From contig MTER01000062.1 of assembly GCA_002083985.1 (NCBI GenBank), forward strand, positions 1 through 5,689: 5,689 bases of DNA, read 5' to 3'. The notes under the pieces were generated by a model. The model had not been told where the DNA came from. It searched no databases and saw only the letters and a program-made list of their open reading frames with translations. Shown one piece after another: positions 1 to 5,497 of the stretch; the first letter of the stretch is position 1; every line of letters starts with the position of its first letter. This stretch comes from Candidatus Altarchaeales archaeon A3 (GTDB lineage Archaea > Altiarchaeota > Altiarchaeia > Altiarchaeales > Altiarchaeaceae). The position numbers and the translations under genes are program-made.

Positions 1-4
1 TAAT

Positions 5-90
5 TATTAGAGTTGTTGCAAATTAAAAATTTTAAGAGTGAAAACTAATAAAATTTAAAGGTAAAAAAGTTATTTTGCAACATGTCTATT
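5..90 (+). mobile_element. MITE-like element, copy A
   Basis: An 86-bp block that recurs in inverted orientation at 5231-5316 with 81 of 86 positions identical and no gaps; similarity stops abruptly on both sides. A core of 79 bp (9-87) has 14-nt imperfect inverted ends, AGAGTTGTTGCAAA on the left and AGACATGTTGCAAA read inward from the right. The shared TGTTGCAAA, preceded by five variable bases, has the layout of IS6-family (IS26/IS257) terminal repeats. The interior is AT-rich and carries a degenerate 23-bp tandem repeat around TTTAAAGGT. No reading frame exists inside, so it would have to be moved by a transposase encoded elsewhere. No 8-bp target duplication is visible; both copies only share ATT next to each end. 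The family assignment is tentative; its status as a dispersed repeat is secure. Confidence 0.72.
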
Positions 91-101
91 AAAAGAAAGT
101 T

Positions 102-116
102 GGACTGCGTAAGTCC
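102..116. promoter_or_regulatory. 15-bp palindrome upstream of the surface gene
   Basis: GGACT-GCGTA-AGTCC is a perfect 5-bp inverted repeat with a 5-base centre. It lies 33 bp before the ATG of the surface protein gene, in the only non-A/T-rich patch of the leader. Its position and dyad symmetry would suit a dimeric regulator or a small RNA hairpin, but a 5-bp arm can arise by chance and I recognise no specific operator. No clear TATA/BRE pair can be picked out in the surrounding A/T-rich leader (91-148), and no Shine-Dalgarno sequence precedes the start. Confidence 0.2.
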
Positions 117-148
117 TATTAAAATTAAAAATTAATAAAAAATTTAAA

Positions 149-3100
149 ATGGCTGTAAAATGTTTTGTTGGCAAAACGCCAATTAGAAATGAAATTTTTG
201 TGAATGTTTCTGCAAAAAATAAAATTATTAATAAAGTGATGACTGCAATTTTGATGTTAAGTATATTGATTTTTGTTTCCGGCAGTTGTTCAGCAGATGT
301 TGTTGTTTCTCCGCCTCATATTGATCAAACGAATCATTATCCAGGAGATGTTGTACAGTTTAGTTTCGATGCAAATGTAATAAAATATGGTAGTTATTGT
401 GCATTTAATTCTTGTGCATTGGATATTTTAAAGATTAATATAACTAACGGAGAATCAATGAATTGTAATTTGCCTACGCGGACAGGTAATTATTCAAATT
501 ATAATTGCGGGGGACAAAATATTAGTGTTATGGTATCTGAAAGTGGCTGTCAGAATACCATAATAAATTTTGGTTACAATGTAAAATGCAGTAATGTTTA
601 TTATTATATGATATCTTGGCAAATACCCTGTAATTGGAATGATGGAATACGCACAATAAAAGTTCATGCGTCTTCCGGCTTCTGGGAAACAAATATTTCC
701 GAAACAACATTTAATATCATCTATCTCAATTGCAGTATTGATGGAGATATAGATAATGATGGATACAATAACACTTGTTGTAACGGCATTGATTGTAATG
801 ATAATGACAATACAATTCATCCCGGAGTAATAGACATTCCTAACAACGCTGTAGATGAAAACTGCAACGGACATGATAATATAATATGTTATGTGGATTC
901 AGATAACGATCATTATACAAACAACGACAACAGCAATGCAACATATTCTGATTCTGGTTCTTGTCCAACCGGATATATGAGCGCATTATCAACGACAAAC
1001 GACTGCAACGATAATAATTCATCAATACATCCCGGAGCAACAGAAATTATTAATGGAATGGATGATAATTGCGATGGGTCCATAGACAATATCTGTATTT
1101 TTCCTTCTAATAGGGGCACATCGTGCGAGAATGCTATATTGCCAGTTCATATAACTACAAAAAAGATGAATTATAATGTTGGAGAGGTTGTGACATTTGA
1201 TATTTATCTTTGTTGGTGGGATCTCCCGTGGCACAATGTATACACTGCATATTTAAACATATACTATGAATCTCTGAAATGTAAATTACCAAATGATGTT
1301 GGAAATTATCAAAATTATGGTGATTGCAATCTAACAACAATTTCCGTTGACACAAATATAGGTGGATTTTTTTGCAATATTGACCAGTTTTGTCCTAGGG
1401 GAGGACTTCATTATAATATTAACTGGACAATACCTATTAATTGGAATTCCACTACATATACTGCCCAATCAATAATTTATACTCCTTACTGTCTATACAA
1501 TCCTGGTAGTGGCATAACATATTTTAATGTTGGTAGTGACTCGGATGGTGATGGTATTAATAATTCCGTAGATAACTGTCCGCGTTTTTATAATCTGGAT
1601 CAAGCAGATAAGGATAACGATACTATTGGAGATCAGTGCGATAACTGCCCTTCTATATCAAACTTTAACCAGTCTGACTTTGATAAGGACACGATTGGAG
1701 ACGCATGCGATTCTGATGATGATAATGACGGAGTAAATGACACTATTGCTAACTATCTTCTTGATAACTGCCATTATGTGCCAAATCCCGGACAAGGGGA
1801 CTTAGATAGAGACGGGGTTGGCGACTCTTGCGATAACTGCCAGTGGATTTCTAATCCCAACCAAATAGACACTAATGACGATGGAAAAGGAAACGCTTGT
1901 GATGACGCAATCAGATTGTGGTCATCGGATTCGTCTGGGAATAACAGATATATATTCTGGCCGGATGAACCTGTATATGTTACTGGAACGCTCTTTCCTG
2001 CAAATACCCTTATAGATATCTATATTATGCAGGATAGAAATGAATGGTTTAATGGTGATAATCTTACTAATTATTTTGGTGATAACAGCAGTTTTGAGAC
2101 AGTCACAACAGATGCAAATGGAAATTTTTCACCAACTGTTATATGGCCACCGCGGACATCGCAATTCGGGGCCCTCTTTGATATTATTACAGATATTACC
2201 TGGAATGGCACCCGGAATGGAAAATATGATTATGGTGAGCAAATCGACAGCATTGGTGCAGCTGGTTTTAGAGCGGAACCAATATGGGCATCAAATTCCA
2301 GCGGAAATGATAAAAACACCTTCTATGTAAATGAACCAGTATATGTGAAAGGTAAAGGTTTTCTGTCTAATTTTACAGTGGACATTTATGTAGTTAAAAA
2401 TAAAGATAATTGGGTTGGTGGAGAGAATTTAACTGCTTTGGAAATTTCCGGAGTAAAAGAAACTATAACAACTGATTCAAATGGTAATCTGCCAACAACG
2501 ATTATATGGACAAACCCGCTTCCGGGTGAATACGATGTAGTTGCTGATTGGGATAGAGATGGGATATATGATAAAAATCAAACCATGACATTTACGGAAG
2601 GCAACCAAACTATAACTCAAACCGTAACAGAAACTGTTGATGATACTGATTTTGTAGGATTTCGTGTTATGGCGATATGGATCGCTGATTTAAATAAAAA
2701 TATAAAGAATATATTCGGAGCAAATGAGAGTATTTATATAACCGGAAACAATCTTACTAAAAAAGCAAATAAGACAATAACAATATATGTTGTTAGCGAC
2801 TATAATAGCTGGATTGGAGGTGAAAAATTAGTTAATATTTTTGGAAACCCGTTAAATATTATGGTGGATTATATTGGAAACATTCCTTTAATAAAAATAG
2901 CGTCTGCATGCAGAAAAGGCGATTATGATCTAGTTGCAGATACAAATTTAAATGGAATATATGATTCGGAGGATTATGTTGATGAATGGGAAAAGGACGG
3001 TTTTAATATAGTATGTAATGATACAGACGGGGACAAAATTTGTAACCTTTGTGATAATTGTCCTTCAATCAATAACACTGACCTTAGTGATAACGATAAT

Positions 3101-4255
3101 GACGAAATTGGGGATGTTTGCGATAATGACAAAGATAATGACGGAATAAACAATTCTGTAGATAATTGCCAGTTTATCAAAAATCTAGTTCAAACAGATA
3201 CTGATAATGATGGTGTTGGAGATCCATGTGATATGGATATGGAAGGAGATACAATACCAGATTTATCTGATAATTGTCCCCATATTCCGAATAAGGATCA
3301 GAAAGATACGGACGGTGATAGAATAGGAGACATGTGTGATATTGATGATGATAATGATAGCATTCCAGATACTACTGATAATTGTCAGATTGTTTCAAAC
3401 CCTGACCAGAAGGATGTTGATGGGGACAAAATAGGTGATGTGTGTGATACAAGTATATCAACAGGAGAATCCAGCAAGGGTGGAACTCGTTATGTTGATG
3501 CAACTCAACCCAGTGCGGAAATATGTGGAAATAAAGTATGTGGCAAAGGAGAGAATTACCCAAATTGTCCTAAGGATTGTCCAAAACCGCTGGAGTGTAC
3601 AACTGATAGCAATTGTTTGGCGGATGAAATCTGCAAGGATAATAAATGCGTTAAGAAACAGGAATGTATAAAAGACAGCGACTGTAATGAAGGTAAAATT
3701 TGTAGAAATGAGAAATGTGTAATTAAACCAGAATGTGTAAATGACAGTGATTGCCAAGCAGATAAAATCTGTAAAAATGAGAAATGTGTAATTAAACCAG
3801 AATGTACATCCGACAGTGACTGTAAAGAAGATAAAATCTGTAAAAACGAGAAATGTGTACCAAAGATTCCTGAGTTGAAATTAATTGTCTCCTGTCCAAA
3901 AGAGATTGCTGTCGGGAAAACAACAATATGCAGTGTTAAAGATGAGAACAATAATCCTGTTCCGGATGCAAATGTTGCTATAAGAATGCCTGATAAGACA
4001 ACAAAAACATACACAACAGACACAAAAGGTAATATTGAGTTCATCGCTAATGAATCTGGTAAAATTGATGTTACTGCAAGTAAAAATAACTATGCTGAAA
4101 GTGAAAAGGTGTATTTTTCAGTAACAGAAAAAGGATGCTGGCTTTTTGACCTGCAAATTCTCTCTATATGCTGGTACTGGTGGCTTATTATAATCATAGC
4201 AATCGTAATCGTGCTGATATTAATGGTTTTTAAAAAGAAGAAGTCAGTTGAATGA
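149..4255 (+). CDS. giant multidomain cell-surface protein with TSP3-like calcium-binding arrays and C-terminal membrane anchor
   Basis: A 1368-residue predicted exported, membrane-anchored protein, probably structural or adhesive. Order of parts: signal peptide (hydrophobic core about 32-45, likely cleavage near SCSA-D at 49/50); Cys-rich beta domain 50-193; two MopE-type metal-binding motifs 195-315; second copy of the Cys-rich domain 316-462; TSP3-like array 463-586; three repeats of a roughly 120-residue domain 587-955; second TSP3-like array 956-1101; CGNKVCGKGE...CPKDC motif 1124-1147; four EC/DC repeats 1149-1238; Ig-like domain 1241-1326; transmembrane helix about 1342-1360 and the tail FKKKKSVE. 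Many N-x-S/T sequons (97, 114, 124, 182, 194) would allow N-glycosylation. The first ATG gives an unusually long 30-residue n-region; GTG at 200 (VNVSAKNKIINKV...) or ATG at 239 are credible alternative starts. There is no sortase motif and no enzyme domain. The exact ligand is unknown. Confidence 0.93.
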   Translation: MAVKCFVGKTPIRNEIFVNVSAKNKIINKVMTAILMLSILIFVSGSCSADVVVSPPHIDQTNHYPGDVVQFSFDANVIKYGSYCAFNSCALDILKINITNGESMNCNLPTRTGNYSNYNCGGQNISVMVSESGCQNTIINFGYNVKCSNVYYYMISWQIPCNWNDGIRTIKVHASSGFWETNISETTFNIIYLNCSIDGDIDNDGYNNTCCNGIDCNDNDNTIHPGVIDIPNNAVDENCNGHDNIICYVDSDNDHYTNNDNSNATYSDSGSCPTGYMSALSTTNDCNDNNSSIHPGATEIINGMDDNCDGSIDNICIFPSNRGTSCENAILPVHITTKKMNYNVGEVVTFDIYLCWWDLPWHNVYTAYLNIYYESLKCKLPNDVGNYQNYGDCNLTTISVDTNIGGFFCNIDQFCPRGGLHYNINWTIPINWNSTTYTAQSIIYTPYCLYNPGSGITYFNVGSDSDGDGINNSVDNCPRFYNLDQADKDNDTIGDQCDNCPSISNFNQSDFDKDTIGDACDSDDDNDGVNDTIANYLLDNCHYVPNPGQGDLDRDGVGDSCDNCQWISNPNQIDTNDDGKGNACDDAIRLWSSDSSGNNRYIFWPDEPVYVTGTLFPANTLIDIYIMQDRNEWFNGDNLTNYFGDNSSFETVTTDANGNFSPTVIWPPRTSQFGALFDIITDITWNGTRNGKYDYGEQIDSIGAAGFRAEPIWASNSSGNDKNTFYVNEPVYVKGKGFLSNFTVDIYVVKNKDNWVGGENLTALEISGVKETITTDSNGNLPTTIIWTNPLPGEYDVVADWDRDGIYDKNQTMTFTEGNQTITQTVTETVDDTDFVGFRVMAIWIADLNKNIKNIFGANESIYITGNNLTKKANKTITIYVVSDYNSWIGGEKLVNIFGNPLNIMVDYIGNIPLIKIASACRKGDYDLVADTNLNGIYDSEDYVDEWEKDGFNIVCNDTDGDKICNLCDNCPSINNTDLSDNDNDEIGDVCDNDKDNDGINNSVDNCQFIKNLVQTDTDNDGVGDPCDMDMEGDTIPDLSDNCPHIPNKDQKDTDGDRIGDMCDIDDDNDSIPDTTDNCQIVSNPDQKDVDGDKIGDVCDTSISTGESSKGGTRYVDATQPSAEICGNKVCGKGENYPNCPKDCPKPLECTTDSNCLADEICKDNKCVKKQECIKDSDCNEGKICRNEKCVIKPECVNDSDCQADKICKNEKCVIKPECTSDSDCKEDKICKNEKCVPKIPELKLIVSCPKEIAVGKTTICSVKDENNNPVPDANVAIRMPDKTTKTYTTDTKGNIEFIANESGKIDVTASKNNYAESEKVYFSVTEKGCWLFDLQILSICWYWWLIIIIAIVIVLILMVFKKKKSVE
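731..1093 (+). other. two MopE-type putative metal-binding motifs (protein domain)
   Basis: Residues 195-315 carry two copies of the pattern seen in the putative metal-binding motif named after MopE. Copy one reads DIDNDGYNN, then DCNDNDNTIHPG and DENCNGHD; copy two reads DSDNDHYTNND, then DCNDNNSSIHPGATE and DDNCDGSID. The combination D-x-D-x-D-G/H-Y, D-C-N-D-x-x-x-x-I-H-P-G and D-x-N-C-(D/N)-G is characteristic. Acidic side chains and paired cysteines suggest Ca-type or other metal coordination stabilised by disulfides. The metal cannot be decided from sequence. Confidence 0.8.
1535..1906 (+). repeat. thrombospondin type-3-like calcium-binding array 1
   Basis: Residues 463-586 contain four DNC-led units: NCPRFYNLDQ, NCPSISNFNQ, NCHYVPNPGQ and NCQWISNPNQ. 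They are separated by Asp-rich loops of the form DxDxDG/TxGDxCD. Such loops bind calcium and the cysteines pair along the array in the TSP3 family, making a rigid wire-like stalk. The third unit has an insertion (NDTIANYLLDNC) that breaks the regular spacing. The array sits between the second Cys-rich domain and the triple repeat, so it probably acts as a spacer. Confidence 0.88.
1907..3013 (+). repeat. three tandem copies of a ~120-residue beta-type domain
   Basis: Residues about 587-709, 710-840 and 841-955 are diverged copies of one domain. Shared landmarks in order: an opening such as LWSSDSSGNN, IWASNSSGND or IWIADLNKN; EPVYVTG, EPVYVKG or ESIYITG; a strand IDIYIM, VDIYVV or ITIYVV; W(F/V/I)(N/G)G(D/E)(N/K)L; a central turn TDANGN, TDSNGN or DYIGN; YDVVADWDRDGIYD or YDLVADTNLNGIYD in copies two and three; and a closing GFR or GFN. 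The pattern recalls repeated Ig/FN3-like modules of archaeal surface proteins, but I cannot name the family. Copy one is the most diverged around the YDxVAD segment. The acidic DxDxDGxYD loop suggests one more calcium site per copy. Confidence 0.82.
3014..3451 (+). repeat. thrombospondin type-3-like calcium-binding array 2
   Basis: Residues 956-1101 again hold four units (NCPSINNTDL, NCQFIKNLVQ, NCPHIPNKDQ, NCQIVSNPDQ) linked by Asp-rich loops such as DNDNDEIGDVCD and DTDGDRIGDMCD. The units are more regular than in array 1, and the last two are close to each other in sequence, as expected after recent unit duplication. The array joins the triple repeat to the membrane-proximal Cys-rich part, so the protein is built as stalk, modules, stalk. 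Confidence 0.9.
3593..3862 (+). repeat. four tandem 69-bp repeats encoding EC/DSDC Cys modules
   Basis: Residues 1149-1238 are four 23-residue units with the consensus ECxxDSDCxxxxICKNEKCVxK; the first Cys of each falls at 1150, 1173, 1196 and 1219. Each unit has four cysteines (EC, DC, IC, KC), suggesting two disulfides per unit. Units two to four share long near-identical DNA stretches (for example GAGAAATGTGTA in all three), so the array probably grew by slippage or unequal recombination and its copy number may vary between strains. It lies between a CGN...CPKDC motif and the Ig-like domain, close to the membrane. Confidence 0.9.
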
Positions 4256-4285
4256 TATGGAATTAGATGATGTTGTTGATAAATT

Positions 4286-4359
4286 GTAACTATTCGTTCA
4301 TCTTAAAAATTACGAGTAAAGTTTCAAAAAATTAAATTTTATCCTGGCCGAATAGTTAC
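4286..4359. mobile_element. 74-bp inverted-repeat element at the ksgA 3' end (possible MITE, or bidirectional terminator)
   Basis: GTAACTATTCG at 4286-4296 and its exact reverse complement at 4349-4359 close a 52-base interior. The direct repeat TAAATT lies immediately outside both ends (4280-4285 and 4360-4365) and resembles a short target duplication. The element lies between two converging reading frames, so the hairpin might also act as a terminator. The right arm is read as the last codons of the ksgA remnant (VTIRPG, stop), which suggests it inserted there and supplied a new stop codon. Related GTAACT ends occur at 5331 and 5365. Confidence 0.45.
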
Positions 4360-4566
4360 TAAATTTTTTGATGTTTTCCACAATCCATAAATTTCGTCTG
4401 GGGTTAATTCGTATACTCTCTTTCCAAAATTTCCAAGAATTTTATTTCTTCTGTTGAACATCTCTTTAACAAAATTTATAAAATTTTCTTCAACGGGAAA
4501 TTTTTGCACGACTTTAACAATTACAGAATCAACATCTGGAACCGGAAAAAATACCTTTCTGGTTGT
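4339..4566 (-). pseudogene. ksgA: 5'-truncated ksgA/dim1 (rRNA adenine dimethyltransferase) remnant
   Basis: Reading the minus strand from 4566 to the stop at 4339-4341 gives 75 codons without interruption. They match the C-terminal part of KsgA/Dim1, the S-adenosylmethionine-dependent enzyme that dimethylates two adjacent adenines near the 3' end of 16S rRNA. Visible family landmarks are FFPVPDVDSVIVKV (the P-x-P-x-VDSxV segment), FVKEMFNRRNKIL (usually F-x-x-RRK) and KRVYELTPDEIYGL (usually R-x-E-x-L-S-x-x-x-x). The helical stretch between the last two is much shorter than in E. coli or M. jannaschii, so there may also be an internal deletion. The whole Rossmann methyltransferase core is missing: an in-frame TAA at 4567-4569 falls in the end of the repeat element starting at 4565, and no KsgA sequence resumes beyond it. 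It has no usable start and should be non-functional; an intact copy is expected elsewhere. Confidence 0.75.
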
Positions 4567-4599
4567 TTACTAACGATACGTTGTATCTATTAAAATTTT

Positions 4600-4740
4600 G
4601 ATGGCGTAAAAAATAGGTGACTTTTTTTCGCAATACATAAATTTTGAGATTTCTTTTAAGCCGAATTTTTAAAATATTGGTTTTAATTTTTTTCTATTTA
4701 GATGGATGAGCATCAACAGTCACATATTTTTTACGCCATC
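4600..4740. mobile_element. nested MITE 1 (141 bp)
   Basis: The terminal inverted repeat is 23 bp with one mismatch: GATGGCGTAAAAAATAGGTG... at 4600-4622 against its complement at 4718-4740. AAAATTTT (4592-4599) lies outside the left end and GAAATTTT (4741-4748) outside the right end, a 7-of-8 match consistent with an 8-bp target duplication. Because that target is itself nearly palindromic, the apparent inverted repeat extends to 33 bp (4590-4622 and 4718-4750, 31 matches). The interior has no gene. Transcripts would fold into a strong hairpin. Confidence 0.7.
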
Positions 4741-4775
4741 GAAATTTTAAATATTATAATTTTATTAGTATTTTA

Positions 4776-4877
4776 GGTAGTGATAAACATGTAAGGTTGA
4801 ATGTCATGTTTATATGTAATATCACAAGCATTTATTTGAGGGATTTGTTTTTAAAACCTTACTTCTTAATCACTACC
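4776..4877. mobile_element. nested MITE 2 (102 bp)
   Basis: GGTAGTGATAAACATGTAAGG... at 4776-4798 pairs with 4855-4877 (20 of 23 positions). The ends are flanked immediately by GTATTTTA (4768-4775) and GTATTTGA (4878-4885), a 7-of-8 direct match that fits an 8-bp target duplication. A second, internal hairpin is formed by ATAAACATG (4783-4791) and CATGTTTAT (4805-4813), giving an alternative fold. No reading frame of note lies inside. Confidence 0.65.
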
Positions 4878-4956
4878 GTATTTGAAAGATAATTTATAAC
4901 AATATAGTTTTAAACGGTCTCAAAATTTTTAATGGTACAACATATAGTTAGTAAAC

Positions 4957-5230
4957 ACGATATGCTTAATAGAGGTTTATATCCTAATTGTGACATTTAA
5001 TTCGGTTGATTTTCTTATTTATCCGACAGTTATGTATTAATAATACGCTCAACACCCTATGCTTTCGTATTATAGTTAATCCTTCAACTTTTGATATAAT
5101 TAGCACTTACGCAAAAACAGATACGAATTCTTATTTTTTAAGTCATTTTACACGGTGAATTACATAAGTCATGATAATGTTGTGTTCATGAAAATTTTAT
5201 CCGAAATAAAAGATGGTTGAGCGTATGTAA
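4957..5230. other. non-coding stretch with weak inverted repeats
   Basis: No frame on either strand is open for a credible length and no KsgA continuation, tRNA or rRNA signature is visible. Two weak structures can be seen: an 8-bp hairpin, ATAATACG (5040-5047) with CGTATTAT (5066-5073), loop of 18; and an 11-bp perfect inverted repeat, ATACGCTCAAC (5043-5053) with GTTGAGCGTAT (5216-5226), which could be the ends of a decayed 184-bp element. Either could be chance in a region this size. Confidence 0.35.
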
Positions 5231-5316
5231 AATAGACATGTTGCAAAATAACTTTTTCACCTTTAAAATTTATTAATTTTCACCTTTAAAATTTTTAATT
5301 TGCAACAACTCTAATA
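5231..5316 (-). mobile_element. MITE-like element, copy B (inverted relative to copy A)
   Basis: The reverse complement of this block aligns gap-free with 5-90 at 81 of 86 positions; differences fall at copy-A positions 36, 37, 45, 53 and 63. Here the internal tandem repeat is clearer: two AAATTTTAAAGGTGAAAA units 23 bp apart. The core (5234-5312) has the same TGTTGCAAA-containing ends. The high identity implies recent movement or gene conversion between the copies. With copy A it brackets the surface gene, the ksgA remnant and the nested elements, leaving nnrE just outside. Confidence 0.72.
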
Positions 5317-5330
5317 TATACAAAAATTTA

Positions 5331-5446
5331 GTAACTTCTCAATAAGTTGTGGCAAATAAATTTTGTAACTATTCATGTTATAAAAAACAAATACAAAAAA
5401 TGCAAAACAAATTATATATTTTTCCCACAAGTTATTGAGAAGTTAT
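5331..5446. mobile_element. 116-bp MITE with perfect 8-bp target duplication, upstream of nnrE
   Basis: The ends are GTAACTTCTCAATAAGTTGTGG and, read inward from the right, ATAACTTCTCAATAACTTGTGG, so the arms differ at only two of 22 positions. The direct repeat AAAATTTA lies immediately outside both ends (5323-5330 and 5447-5454) with no mismatch, the clearest insertion signature in the window. The interior is A-rich and non-coding and contains TTGTAACTATTC, which also occurs at 4284-4295. The element ends 51 bp before the nnrE start, so it sits at or just upstream of that promoter; TTTATTAT at 5451-5458 is TATA-like and overlaps the right duplication. Confidence 0.8.
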
Positions 5447-5497
5447 AAAATTTATTATCCAAAAGTTAATTCAAATACAAAGCGAAAATTTTTCAGA

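Larger units (their letters stand above)
4565..4956. mobile_element. composite MITE: outer element with two nested insertions
   Basis: GTTTACTAAC at 4565-4574 begins an imperfect inverted repeat of about 37 bp (4565-4601 against 4920-4956) that also includes GTTGTA and ATTAAAA-TTTTGA. Inside lie two separate inverted-repeat elements (4600-4740 and 4776-4877), each with its own near-perfect 8-bp flanking duplication. Removing them and one copy of each duplication leaves about 133 bp, a normal size for a small non-autonomous element. The left end interrupts the ksgA frame. No flanking duplication is visible for the outer element (TTCTGGTT against ACGATATG), so it may mark a recombination or deletion junction rather than a simple insertion. 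It has no coding capacity. Confidence 0.65.

Noticed and set aside
1535..3451. Dockerin or EF-hand cellulosome domain for the Asp-rich loops
   Set aside because: The DNC...NxxQ spacing and GDxCD ends fit TSP3-type units; paired dockerin helices and a cohesin partner are not seen.
3593..3862. Regular repeats suggesting a CRISPR array
   Set aside because: The repeats are contiguous, in frame and 69 bp long without spacers; they encode the EC/DSDC protein modules.
3556..4044. 162-codon open frame on the minus strand
   Set aside because: It lies opposite the repetitive Cys/EC part of the surface gene; the Ser/Leu/Gln-rich repeats simply mirror those coding repeats. No domain or start context supports it.
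4702..4776. 24-codon plus-strand frame beginning ATGGATGAGCATCAACAG
   Set aside because: It runs across the right inverted repeat of nested MITE 1 and ends at the edge of nested MITE 2; it has no ribosome-binding site and its content is dictated by the repeat.
102..5113. TGCGTAAGT near 106-114 echoed in reverse complement at 5105-5113
   Set aside because: Only nine bases match, at different distances from the two element copies (19 and 118 bp); chance is an adequate explanation.
4957..5230. Possible tRNA or continuation of ksgA on the minus strand
   Set aside because: No T-loop or anticodon-arm pattern was found, and all three minus frames carry frequent stops with no methyltransferase motif.
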